8,460 nucleotides of DNA, taken from the NCBI GenBank assembly GCA_018825725.1, contig JAHKBC010000217.1, positions 1 through 8,460 of the forward strand, read 5' to 3'. Each line of letters opens with the position of its first letter. Position 1 is the first letter of the stretch. The translations under genes were made by a program, and so were the position numbers. Of the stretch, positions 1 to 6,379 are shown in pieces. The notes under the pieces were generated by a model. That model searched no databases. It was not told where the DNA came from and saw only the letters and a program-made list of their open reading frames with translations. Origin of the DNA: Candidatus Omnitrophota bacterium (lineage in GTDB: Bacteria; Omnitrophota; Gorgyraeia; Gygaellales; Profunditerraquicolaceae).

Positions 1-277
1 CGGAAAAAGTTTCATGAATCAAACACGCCCGTACACCCGGTACCTTGTTGGCGACGACGCACGCACCAACTCCGCTGCCACAAATAGCCACACCGCGATC
101 CACATCCCCGTGAGCGACTGCACGAGCCAAAGGCACAACAAAATCAGGATAATCGTCATTAGTGTCTAGTCGACAGTCGCCAAAATCGACCACCTCATGG
201 CCGTCGGCCTTGAGGGCCGCAGTCAATTGCTCTTTTAATTCAAACCCACCATGGTCAGCAGCTATGCCAATGCGCAT
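1..277 (-). CDS. rpiB: Ribose-5-phosphate isomerase B (RpiB/LacA/LacB family), 3' end beyond window
   Basis: The first 92 residues of a cytoplasmic sugar-phosphate isomerase that interconverts ribose 5-phosphate and ribulose 5-phosphate in the non-oxidative pentose phosphate pathway. The start reads MRIGIAADHGGFELKEQL, with the Asp8-His9 pair typical of the family. Around residue 66 comes ICGSGVGACVVANKVPGVRA, where Cys66 aligns with the catalytic-base Cys66 of E. coli RpiB. The family often has Gly-Thr-Gly here; this protein has Gly-Ser-Gly. The ATG at 275-277 is chosen because a strong GGAGGAG (283-289) sits 5 nt upstream and the N-terminus matches the family exactly. Only 16 bp separate it from the stop of the LOG-family gene, so it is probably the last visible gene of the operon. 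The C-terminal part, including the family's second active-site histidine, lies outside the window. The family also contains galactose-6-phosphate isomerase subunits, but RpiB is the likelier role. Confidence 0.93.
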   Translation of the reverse strand, partial: MRIGIAADHGGFELKEQLTAALKADGHEVVDFGDCRLDTNDDYPDFVVPLARAVAHGDVDRGVAICGSGVGACVVANKVPGVRACLIHETFS

Positions 278-293
278 TATTTCTCCTCCATAC

Positions 294-1334
294 TTAATCT
301 TTATTAATGACAAGTATCAACTCGCAGAGCCTACCATAATCATGCATGTTGAAATTCATAACTAACCGAGACAAATTAAGATATTCTCCCTCTTGGGTTT
401 CTTTAACCGTGGGAGGCGACCTCTTGATCTCTCGACTGGTTAAAATATCTTTAAATTCTTGGTTGATAAGTTTTAACGTCTTATCCGAAATCTCTTTATT
501 CAGTCTCAACACAGTCAAACCTGAAACATACCTTATTGAGTGATATACTTTATAAAAATCTTCTATATATTTAATTCCCTCATCAACAGTTCTTACAATA
601 CGGAAAAGATTAAGATCCTCCTTTTTAATGTATCCTTTTTTAACTAACTCTTTATTCACAAAATGCAACCACTGGGCCCAATACGTCGAACCTTTCGGCT
701 CCATTAAAACTACTGGCCTGGGCCTGGATTTACCAGTCTGGATCAAGGTCAACATTTCAAACCCCTCATCCTGAGTACCGAATCCTCCCTGAAAAAGAGC
801 GGTTGCGTCAGTTTCTTTTATAAAAATCAACTTTCTGGTGAAAAAATATTTAAAGTAAATTATCTTATTTTTTTCGTGTATGTAGGGATTGGTTTTTTGT
901 TCAAAGGGAAGGCGGATGTTCAATGCAAAATCTTCCCCTGTTTTAGAACCCTTATTACCCGCCTCCATAATTCCGGGACCGCCTCCGGTTACAATCATGT
1001 AACCAATTTCTGTTAGCTTTCTTGCAAATTCTTCAGCCATCCTGTATTCGACTGAGGTATCCTTAGACCTGGCTGAGCCGAAAATTACGGCCTTCTTTAC
1101 ATGCCGATAAGGAGAAAATATCTTGAAAGAATACCGCAATTCCTTAAGCGCACTATTGACAAGCTTAAGGTCCCCCTTATCGCTGGATTCCTTTCCCAGC
1201 TTAACTGCCGTAGTCAATATTTCGCGCAATAAATATTCGGTTTCGACAGAGCCGGCTTTCTTAACAAGTTCGCTTATTAAACCATCTAAAGCCTTATCGC
1301 CGATTTCATATTCTTTCGATATCTTATTCATCAT
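294..1334 (-). CDS. LOG family Rossmann-fold protein with N- and C-terminal extensions
   Basis: A 346-residue protein of the LOG (TIGR00730, formerly 'lysine decarboxylase') superfamily. Characterised members release free bases from nucleoside 5'-monophosphates, as in cytokinin activation; the substrate here is unknown. The Rossmann core spans about residues 80-265: VIFGSARS (83-90), the phosphate-binding GGGPGIMEAGNKG (117-129), FFTRKL (164-169, Arg167) and QGGFGTQDEGFE (182-193). The last is the LOG PGGxGTxxE signature with the leading Pro replaced by Gln182; Glu190 is kept. A helical N-terminus (1-75) and a C-terminal domain of about 80 residues (from YHSIRYV, 264) mark the long LOG subgroup, which usually runs 330-360 residues. 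Two start ATGs are adjacent (1332-1334 and 1329-1331), with GGGG a few bases upstream. It starts 39 bp after the RNB gene and ends 16 bp before rpiB, so operon membership is likely. Confidence 0.9.
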   Translation of the reverse strand: MMNKISKEYEIGDKALDGLISELVKKAGSVETEYLLREILTTAVKLGKESSDKGDLKLVNSALKELRYSFKIFSPYRHVKKAVIFGSARSKDTSVEYRMAEEFARKLTEIGYMIVTGGGPGIMEAGNKGSKTGEDFALNIRLPFEQKTNPYIHEKNKIIYFKYFFTRKLIFIKETDATALFQGGFGTQDEGFEMLTLIQTGKSRPRPVVLMEPKGSTYWAQWLHFVNKELVKKGYIKKEDLNLFRIVRTVDEGIKYIEDFYKVYHSIRYVSGLTVLRLNKEISDKTLKLINQEFKDILTSREIKRSPPTVKETQEGEYLNLSRLVMNFNMHDYGRLCELILVINKD

Positions 1335-1373
1335 TTAACCCCGCTTAGTAAAATTCCTTGCCCATCTATCATT

Positions 1374-2849
1374 TTATGTTTTTTCTGCTCTTTCGAAATC
1401 AATCCACCCCTTAGAAGGATTTACCCCGGCCAAACGGACGCGGACTTTCTGGCCGACAACCAGCCCGTTTTCCCCGCGCATGACCCGCCCTTCAGCCGGA
1501 GGAGTTATAATCCGCGCATATGTCCCTTTATCGGACGCACCCGTAACTATCGCGTCAAAAGATTCACCGATCTGTCCGCTTAACAATACGGCGGCCGCTG
1601 CCTTGCGCATGAAGCGTTCGACCTTTTTGGCGGCTTTATCGCGGTCTGTGTATAGGGCGGCGCAATTAATCAATTCATCCTGGCTATATGGACAAGGCTG
1701 CTTATCTAAAACCGCTTTTAAAAGCCGCTGGGTAATCACATCGACATAACGCCTGTTGGGCGCTGTGCCGTGAATATAATCCATAACCGCAAGGCCAAAA
1801 TGCCCGATAGAAGAGCCTTGAGACTCAAGCATCACATACTCCCCAGGTCCCAGTAATTTGACGATGGTTAATGACAGGTCAGGAAATCTTTGCGGATCGG
1901 CGATTTTTCTCTTATGGAGAAATTGTGCTAAGGCCAAAGCATCAGGCTGAAGCGGCAATGTCTCATGATAATCGGCAGCTACCTTCATAATGCCCGGCCA
2001 ATATCTGGGCACACGCACAACCCTCTGAATCATCGGAATCCCCGCGCTCCTTAGGAATTGCGACATAGTGACATTAGCGGCGATCATAAGATTTTCTATA
2101 ATTGAGCGGGCGCGGTTCTTTTCCTGAATAATGAGCGCAATGACCTTTTCTTCGCGGATGACCGGCTTGGCTTCAACGGTGTCAAACTCAAGCGCTCCCT
2201 GCTTAATGCGGAATTTGCTCAAACGCTCGGCAGCTTCATCCTGCAGCTCTAATTGCTCTCTGAGGCCCGATAGGCGCTCAACCGATGCGGGAACGCCGGT
2301 TTTACCTTCGATCCAGTCGCCTATTTCTTCATAGGCAAGCTTTGCTTTATTGCGGATAAGTGCCCGGAAAATCGTACCCGGGGTAATTTCCCCGTCAGGA
2401 AAAATACTGAATTCAATAATCAAGGCATCATGGTCGACATCGGGTAATAATGAAGTAAGCTCGGTTGACAAGCGATTCGGAAAAAGAGGGAAAACTTCGA
2501 CACCGGTATAAACCGATGTCCCGTTACGTGCCGCGTAGATATCGGTTTGAGATTTTCTGGGAACAAACAAATCAACGTCAGCAATTGCAACCTTAACTAT
2601 GATCTCACCGCCTGTTCCGCGTTCACAATATTCTAGCTGATCAAGATCCAAGGACTCCGTGTTATCAATCGAAGACCAGAGAAACCCGCGGAGATCTTTA
2701 ACCCTGTTTTGCGCGGCACCCAAGGGCCTACTTGAATCAAGGGCGTTAATTTCATCGATTACAGGCATTGCTGGATTAAAATCAAAGCCATATTGCTCTA
2801 TTGCCGTGCGCGCAATCTTATGAAGGTCAATGTTGTGATAATGAGGCAT
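1374..2849 (-). CDS. RNB-domain exoribonuclease (short RNase II/R-like form)
   Basis: A 491-residue predicted 3'-5' exoribonuclease of the RNB family, cytoplasmic. The RNB domain (about 50-385) starts with VKDLRGFLWSSIDN and carries the catalytic acidic cluster IDNTESLDLDQ (61-71): Asp62, Asp68 and Asp70 align with E. coli RNase II Asp201, Asp207 and Asp209. The position equivalent to Asp210 is Gln71, which I recall as normal in this short subgroup. Further landmarks are VAIADVDLFVP (88-97), TSVYTGVEVFPLFPNRLSTE (111-130) and HFGLAVMDYIHGTAPNRRYV (350-369), the counterpart of the RNase R HFTSPIRRY region. An S1/OB-like domain closes the protein (about 425-488). The N-terminal cold-shock domains of RNase II (644 aa) and RNase R (about 800 aa) are missing, so target choice may differ. 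The ATG at 2847-2849 follows AGGAAA, which overlaps the glgP stop codon TAG; the genes are 8 bp apart and likely translationally coupled. The gene looks visibly more GC-rich than glgP or the LOG gene. Confidence 0.92.
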   Translation of the reverse strand: MPHYHNIDLHKIARTAIEQYGFDFNPAMPVIDEINALDSSRPLGAAQNRVKDLRGFLWSSIDNTESLDLDQLEYCERGTGGEIIVKVAIADVDLFVPRKSQTDIYAARNGTSVYTGVEVFPLFPNRLSTELTSLLPDVDHDALIIEFSIFPDGEITPGTIFRALIRNKAKLAYEEIGDWIEGKTGVPASVERLSGLREQLELQDEAAERLSKFRIKQGALEFDTVEAKPVIREEKVIALIIQEKNRARSIIENLMIAANVTMSQFLRSAGIPMIQRVVRVPRYWPGIMKVAADYHETLPLQPDALALAQFLHKRKIADPQRFPDLSLTIVKLLGPGEYVMLESQGSSIGHFGLAVMDYIHGTAPNRRYVDVITQRLLKAVLDKQPCPYSQDELINCAALYTDRDKAAKKVERFMRKAAAAVLLSGQIGESFDAIVTGASDKGTYARIITPPAEGRVMRGENGLVVGQKVRVRLAGVNPSKGWIDFERAEKT

Positions 2850-2857
2850 AAAATTTC

Positions 2858-4558
2858 CTAATCTAAATATGCATTCAAAGCATACTGTAATACCATCCGA
2901 TGCGTGTTAAAGAATGAACCGTTGATAGCTATTGCATGGCGCATAATATTAATCCACTTCTCCCGATTGCGATAAAACATCGGAACCACGGTATGTTCCA
3001 GCTTATCATATAAAGAATCGGCGTTACCCTTGTCACTGCTTTCTGCTTCGTGGATCTGCCCAATAGCCCATCCAGTAAAGTCTTCAATACATCCCTCAAT
3101 CCACCAGCCATCTAAAATACTTAAAGACGGTATGCCGTTATGCGCTGCTTTCATACCCGAAGTTCCCGAGGCTTCAAGTGGTTTCCTGGGCGTATTGAGC
3201 CATAGATCAACCCCGGAAACAAGCATCTTAGCCAGTTCTATATCGTAATTTTGCAGATAAACTATCTTTATTTCATTTTTTAGCTGATGAGAAAGATTCA
3301 CTATCTTCTTTATCAAATCTTTTCCTGGCCAGTCTTGGGGATGTGCCTTGCCGGAAAAAATAAATTGGATTTTACCCGCATTTTTTGCAATAGCTATTAA
3401 CTTGTTAATGTCAAAAAACACCAGGTCCGCTCTTTTATAAGCAGTTGCTCTACGCGCAAATCCGATTGTCAAAGTTTTCACATCCATGCCGGCATTCGTC
3501 TCTTTATTAACATAATCGACGAGTTTAGTCTTTGCCTCCTGGTGCGCATTCCATATTTCATCTTTAGGGATATGCAGGGCATAACGCAGGCTAAAGGATT
3601 CGTTTTTCCAGCCCGGGATATACTTATCATAAAGCTTTCCAAAACTATCGCACACCCACGTTGCGGAATGCACCCCATTAGTTATAGAATCTATATGATA
3701 TCCGGGAAACATTTCCCGCGACACCTTCCCGTGTTCTTTGGCAACCCCGTTTTCATAATGGCTTAAATTCAGCGCAAGAAGCGTCATATTTAACTTATCC
3801 TTGCCTCCTATTTCCTTTAAAAAATCTAACGGAACAAAACCACCCAAAACATTACTCACCAAATCATAGGAAAACTGATCCATACCAGCAGGAACAGGGG
3901 TATGCGTAGTAAATACGCACATCTCCTTGACGCCATTAACATCCCAAATAGGTTCCGCTTTACCTTTTCTTTCATTTAAGAGCTCCAGGGTTAATAGACT
4001 TGAATGCCCTTCATTCATATGATATCTGCTTATATGAGTATATCCTAACGCCTTAATCATTATCACTCCGCCAATTCCTAAGATCACTTCTTGTGAGAAC
4101 CTATATTTCTGGTCTCCTCCATACAAGTAATGCGTTAGGGCTCGATCAGAAGGATTATTTTCTGGGACATCAGCGTCAAGAAATATAATTGACACGGTAG
4201 ATCCGCTCACTCCCTTGACCTGATATTCCCACGCCTGGATAAAAACAGTTCTGCCTTCTATTGTTACGCTGACTTTATTAAGCAGGAGTTTAAGAAAATC
4301 GTTTGGGTTCCACTCATCCGGTGATTCCTGTTGATTGCCTTGCGCATCAATTTTTTGACGGAAGTATCCCTTTTTATAGAGAAGCGTAACGGCTACCGTT
4401 GATACGCTCAAATCAGCACAAGACCTTAATGTATCCGCAGCCAAAACTCCTAACCCTCCGCTATACGTTGGGATTTTTGAATCAATACCTATTTCCATAG
4501 AAAAATAGGCAATTTTCCTATTTTGTTTCTGGAGCGCGTCTTCTAATAAATGATCCAT
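2858..4558 (-). CDS. glgP: Alpha-glucan (glycogen/maltodextrin) phosphorylase, short form
   Basis: A 566-residue pyridoxal-phosphate enzyme (GT35) that splits alpha-1,4-glucans with phosphate to give glucose 1-phosphate; cytoplasmic. It belongs to the TIGR02094-type non-classical phosphorylases, as shown by [20 protein letters not shown] (residues 16-35), HMNEGHSS (180-187), [10 protein letters not shown] (292-301), [10 protein letters not shown] (367-376), SGKAHPQD (402-409) and the PLP segment [14 protein letters not shown] (462-475), whose Lys470 should bind PLP. It lacks the N-terminal DUF3417 domain of many 700-850-residue relatives. The ATG at 4556-4558 is chosen because GGGAG (4564-4568) lies 5 nt upstream and family similarity begins about 14 residues later. 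The frame stays open upstream to an ATG at 4690, but that start has no Shine-Dalgarno sequence and would translate through a terminator hairpin. It is the first gene of the glgP-RNB-LOG-rpiB operon, preceded by a promoter and a possible attenuator. Confidence 0.95.
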   Translation of the reverse strand: MDHLLEDALQKQNRKIAYFSMEIGIDSKIPTYSGGLGVLAADTLRSCADLSVSTVAVTLLYKKGYFRQKIDAQGNQQESPDEWNPNDFLKLLLNKVSVTIEGRTVFIQAWEYQVKGVSGSTVSIIFLDADVPENNPSDRALTHYLYGGDQKYRFSQEVILGIGGVIMIKALGYTHISRYHMNEGHSSLLTLELLNERKGKAEPIWDVNGVKEMCVFTTHTPVPAGMDQFSYDLVSNVLGGFVPLDFLKEIGGKDKLNMTLLALNLSHYENGVAKEHGKVSREMFPGYHIDSITNGVHSATWVCDSFGKLYDKYIPGWKNESFSLRYALHIPKDEIWNAHQEAKTKLVDYVNKETNAGMDVKTLTIGFARRATAYKRADLVFFDINKLIAIAKNAGKIQFIFSGKAHPQDWPGKDLIKKIVNLSHQLKNEIKIVYLQNYDIELAKMLVSGVDLWLNTPRKPLEASGTSGMKAAHNGIPSLSILDGWWIEGCIEDFTGWAIGQIHEAESSDKGNADSLYDKLEHTVVPMFYRNREKWINIMRHAIAINGSFFNTHRMVLQYALNAYLD

Positions 4559-4601
4559 ATATTCTCCCTTTCCTGTCCAGAATCTATACTCGGAAAACGA
4601 C

Positions 4602-4640
4602 AAAAAAACCTTCACTGGCTGCCTGCCAACGAAGGTTTTA
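4602..4640 (-). terminator. Intrinsic terminator in the glgP leader (candidate attenuator)
   Basis: On the minus strand the arms AACCTTCGTTGGC (4637-4625) and GCCAGTGAAGGTT (4619-4607) form a 13-bp stem with two wobble pairs and a 5-nt loop, and two more A-T pairs can extend it. Seven T residues follow directly (4608-4602). It lies between the extended -10 promoter (4707-4715) and the glgP Shine-Dalgarno sequence (4564-4568), so it would stop transcripts before the operon unless bypassed. An upstream segment, GGCAGCCTG (4677-4669), can pair in 8 of 9 positions with CAGGCAGCC (4625-4617) from the loop and 3' arm, a possible antiterminator. It may instead end a roughly 100-nt small RNA. The terminator shape is clear; the regulatory role is inferred. 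Confidence 0.75.
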
Positions 4641-4706
4641 TCACACAAGATAGCAATTCCAACCTGATCAGGCTGCCATATTACAAGCATCTATATATAA
4701 TAAAGT

Positions 4707-4735
4707 ATTATACCACTGATCTATCGATACAATAA
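4707..4735 (-). promoter_or_regulatory. Probable extended -10 promoter for the glgP operon
   Basis: On the minus strand a perfect TATAAT (4712-4707) is preceded by TGG (4715-4713), giving the extended -10 TGGTATAAT. The hexamer 17 bp upstream, TTATTG (4735-4730), is a weak -35, which extended -10 promoters tolerate. A start near 4700 gives a leader of about 140 nt ahead of glgP. Confidence 0.6.
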
Positions 4736-4892
4736 GTATAAACCACGCCAAAAATAAAAGGTTACGGTTCAGTTGAAAGTGATATTTATGGATATTTCCC
4801 GTAAGGGCGCCCAGAAATACGACGCGGCAGAAAGACTCTCTGTAAAGCCCGGCCAATAAATACAATGCCCTAACCCCTAGGGACATCGCCAG
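4736..4892. other. Gene-poor stretch upstream of the glgP promoter
   Basis: No gene is supported here. A minus-strand frame is open from about 5045 to a stop at 4668 (about 125 codons) and encodes hydrophobic stretches, but its only methionine near the middle (4886) has no Shine-Dalgarno sequence, the frame crosses the terminator at 4893-4929 and two other hairpins, and I recognise no family. It could be a decayed membrane-protein gene or chance openness. The bases from 4736 to 4892 otherwise hold only a small inverted repeat (CCCTA/TAGGG near 4868-4882). Confidence 0.4.
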
Positions 4893-4929
4893 ATAAAAAC
4901 GGCTATGATCAATGTTCCGATCATAGCCG
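4893..4929 (-). terminator. Strong rho-independent terminator
   Basis: The minus strand reads CGGCTATGATC (4929-4919), an 8-nt loop, then GATCATAGCCG (4910-4900), followed by TTTTTATC. The 11-bp stem is perfect and the U-tract follows at once. It would end transcripts arriving from the desulforedoxin and ferritin-like genes about 290 bp upstream and insulate the glgP promoter. Confidence 0.85.
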
Positions 4930-4946
4930 CTAAACTCTCCAATACT

Positions 4947-5017
4947 GCGAGGAGAATGATATTTATCTCCTCGCTTCGCTCGGAGTAAATTTCCGACAAC
5001 TAATAGAGGGAAATTTA
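4947..5017. repeat. Two adjacent perfect stem-loops
   Basis: Stem-loop one has 9-bp arms GCGAGGAGA (4947-4955) and TCTCCTCGC (4966-4974) around a 10-nt loop. Stem-loop two has 9-bp arms TAAATTTCC (4986-4994) and GGAAATTTA (5009-5017) around a 14-nt loop. Between them lies TTCGCTCGG, related to the GAGCGTAGCGAGG at 6432-6444. Neither has a U-tract. They may be transcript-end structures or parts of a palindromic repeat cluster. Confidence 0.6.
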
Positions 5018-5066
5018 TGGGGTTCCTCTTGGGTTGAAGTTCTTACTTAATTTTTTCTTGCCCCCT

Positions 5067-5110
5067 GTCCCGCACGAGCGGGACACCCGGCGATCATTTA
5101 TGCCGGGGTG
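5067..5110. repeat. Dispersed double-hairpin repeat, copy 1
   Basis: Hairpin A is GTCCCGC (5067-5073), loop ACGA, GCGGGAC (5078-5084). It runs straight into hairpin B, CACCCGGC (5084-5091) with GCCGGGGTG (5102-5110), where one G of the right arm has no partner. The same two-part layout occurs at 6318-6361 and 7816-7859, in the same orientation, with different but still pairing arm bases. Confidence 0.8.
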
Positions 5111-5125
5111 CCTTGCGTTCGGTGC

Positions 5126-5159
5126 TTCAAAGAACTGCCGCAATTTTTAGGGGGAGGAA
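5126..5159. repeat. 34-bp direct repeat, copy 1
   Basis: It matches 6450-6483 at 32 of 34 positions, with a shared core of AACTGCCGCAATTTTTAGG (5133-5151). Here it is followed by GAACCGTCCCCTTTATTTT (5165-5183), whose complement contains GGGGACGGTTC, a sequence style I associate with REP elements and tyrosine transposases of the RAYT type. It lies just downstream of a double-hairpin copy, as does the second copy. Confidence 0.75.
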
Positions 5160-5219
5160 TAATAGAACCGTCCCCTTTATTTTAGACTTTTTTGCTCATA
5201 AGTTATAGGTTTAATACGA

Positions 5220-5519
5220 TTATTTTTTCTTTATTTCTTTTTCTACTTCTTCAGCGCCTTCAGCGTAAAATTTCTCTTCATCAGGCACAAGTTCCTTCAG
5301 AAGTCTAAGAAACTCCCCAGCATGAACACGTTCCTCATCTGCGATGTCTTTCAGCACATCCTGTGCTAGTTTATTATCAGTTGATTCAGCAAGCTGCATA
5401 TAAAGCTGGATTGCTTCATACTCTGCTGCAATCATAAACCTTATTGCACGGATTAACTCTTCATTCGTGACTTTACGGTCTTTCTTAAGACCAGAAAACG
5501 GATTTCCGAATTCAGGCAT
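5220..5519 (-). CDS. Ferritin-like protein of the encapsulated-ferritin (EncFtn) type
   Basis: A 99-residue two-helix ferritin-like protein that probably oxidises and handles iron after oligomerising. Helix one carries AAEYEAIQLY (31-40) and helix two DEERVHAGEF (61-70). Glu33, Tyr40, Glu63 and His66 fall at the same spacing as Rhodospirillum EncFtn Glu32, Tyr39, Glu62 and His65. The sequence also resembles the N-terminal cargo domain fused to Pyrococcus encapsulin. No encapsulin gene is visible, and the lysine-rich tail (EEVEKEIKKK) shows no LTVGSL-like encapsulin-loading peptide, so it may work unencapsulated or its shell may be encoded elsewhere. A strong AAGGAGG sits 5 nt before the ATG at 5517-5519. 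It follows the desulforedoxin gene by 34 bp, suggesting one transcript for oxidative-stress and iron handling. A rubrerythrin-related protein without the rubredoxin domain is the main alternative. Confidence 0.85.
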   Translation of the reverse strand: MPEFGNPFSGLKKDRKVTNEELIRAIRFMIAAEYEAIQLYMQLAESTDNKLAQDVLKDIADEERVHAGEFLRLLKELVPDEEKFYAEGAEEVEKEIKKK

Positions 5520-5553
5520 GGCTACCTCCTTTTATTGAAATTCTATCCTTTCT

Positions 5554-5679
5554 TTAACCTTCTGTTTTCTCCATGGGTTGCCCACAACAGACAAGTTCTC
5601 CACCACCGACTTTTGTTACCACTACTTCGTTGCCGCAAACGTTACAGCGATATTTTTCACCTGTTTTTTCAACACCCAT
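5554..5679 (-). CDS. dsr: Desulforedoxin (41-aa rubredoxin-like iron protein)
   Basis: A very short gene for a non-heme iron electron carrier. The 41 residues include [18 protein letters not shown] (10-27) and ELVCCGQPM (28-36). Cys12, Cys15, Cys31 and Cys32 give the CxxC...CC ligand set typical of desulforedoxin (36 residues in Desulfovibrio gigas) and of the N-terminal domain of desulfoferrodoxin. The catalytic superoxide reductase domain of desulfoferrodoxin is absent: a TAA follows Gly41. The ATG at 5677-5679 has GGAGG (5685-5689) 5 nt upstream. The neighbouring ferritin-like gene starts 34 bp downstream on the same strand, so the protein may pass electrons in an oxygen or peroxide defence pathway, or in iron reduction; that role is inferred. 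The family call itself is firm. Symbols vary in the literature and this one is tentative. Confidence 0.92.
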   Translation of the reverse strand: MGVEKTGEKYRCNVCGNEVVVTKVGGGELVCCGQPMEKTEG

Positions 5680-5737
5680 ATTTACCTCCAGTTTTTATCT
5701 ATTCCGTAGTGCTTTTAAGAAACATTCATGCCGATAC

Positions 5738-5753
5738 GAAAGAAGCTCGGCCG
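5738..5753. repeat. 16-bp direct repeat, copy 1
   Basis: GAAAGAAGCTCGGCCG occurs exactly here and at 6254-6269. Similarity continues loosely through a CTCC...AATT segment after it. This copy lies in the 94-bp gap between the membrane-protein and desulforedoxin genes; the other lies upstream of the membrane-protein gene. Confidence 0.75.
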
Positions 5754-5773
5754 CTCCCCAGAATTCGGGAAGT

Positions 5774-6154
5774 TTAATATCCTTTAATCGTCAGGAAAAT
5801 TCCGATCGCAAGCATTATAATCCAGAGGATAACTACCAGTTTAATGTTCTTAGCGAATGACTCTGTCACTTTAACCAGCGTGCCCGGAAAAATAATAAGC
5901 CACGCGCCTTTAATAAGTGCAATCCAGCCAAAGACCGTAATGATTACTCGCCAATCCAGAACCCAGATATTGTGGAACAATACTATAGCTAGGCCTACAA
6001 CAAAGGTAATTAGCCCAGTAACATAGACTAGCGCGGCATTCTTGAAGAAATCCTCCATAATTTTCTGGTAGACTTTTAAGTTAAACAGCAGGCCAACCCC
6101 AATCACGATAATGTAGGTACCAATAAACTTCGCAAGCAATGTTGAATTTTCCAT
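5774..6154 (-). CDS. Small four-helix integral membrane protein, unknown function
   Basis: A 126-residue hydrophobic protein with four predicted membrane segments, roughly residues 8-28, 41-63, 68-90 and 105-124, joined by short loops. I cannot assign a family or function. Aromatic and small residues dominate the helices; there are no cysteine pairs or obvious catalytic motifs, and Lys82 and two Trp lie in helix three. The ATG at 6152-6154 has GGAGG (6160-6164) 5 nt upstream, which supports translation. It ends 94 bp before the desulforedoxin gene, so shared transcription with the iron and oxygen-stress pair is possible but not shown, since a repeat and no clear terminator lie between. No convincing promoter is visible upstream. 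Confidence 0.8.
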   Translation of the reverse strand: MENSTLLAKFIGTYIIVIGVGLLFNLKVYQKIMEDFFKNAALVYVTGLITFVVGLAIVLFHNIWVLDWRVIITVFGWIALIKGAWLIIFPGTLVKVTESFAKNIKLVVILWIIMLAIGIFLTIKGY

Positions 6155-6253
6155 ACACGCCTCCTTTTTAAATTTCTAAATCAGGCATCCTACAAAATAA
6201 CACTCAGGCCAAGATATTCATCAGGTAACCATCAGAAACAAGTGCAAAGTTAG

Positions 6254-6269
6254 GAAAGAAGCTCGGCCG
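6254..6269. repeat. 16-bp direct repeat, copy 2
   Basis: An exact match to 5738-5753, about 100 bp upstream of the membrane-protein start. It is followed by TCCCGCTCC, which resembles the hairpin arms of the neighbouring double-hairpin repeat. Confidence 0.75.
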
Positions 6270-6301
6270 TCCCGCTCCACAATTAGAAAAAATCCAGGGT
6301 C

Positions 6302-6361
6302 GCGGGATGCCCCGCCTTCCCGAGAACGGGACACCCACGCAACTCCTATAAGCGTGGGGTG
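6302..6361. repeat. Dispersed double-hairpin repeat, copy 2, with an extra hairpin
   Basis: Hairpin A is TCCCG (6318-6322), loop AGAA, CGGGA (6327-6331). Hairpin B is CACCCACGC (6332-6340) with GCGTGGGGTG (6352-6361), again with one unpaired G in the right arm. A third small hairpin precedes them: GCGGG (6302-6306), loop ATGC, CCCGC (6311-6315). Compared with copy 1, the inner stem of hairpin B has changed on both sides (GGC/GCC to ACGC/GCGT). Confidence 0.78.
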
Positions 6362-6379
6362 AGCACTATCTTCAATGAA

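Noticed and set aside
4559..4690. A 44-residue N-terminal extension of glgP starting at an ATG at 4690
   Set aside because: No Shine-Dalgarno sequence there, the frame crosses the leader terminator hairpin, and the ATG at 4558 has GGGAG at good spacing with family similarity starting soon after.
5067..5110. The double-hairpin as a classical intrinsic terminator
   Set aside because: Neither strand has a run of T directly after either stem.
5535..5860. Plus-strand frames of 80 and 95 residues
   Set aside because: They are antisense to the desulforedoxin and membrane-protein genes, which have Shine-Dalgarno sequences and recognisable or membrane-like products.
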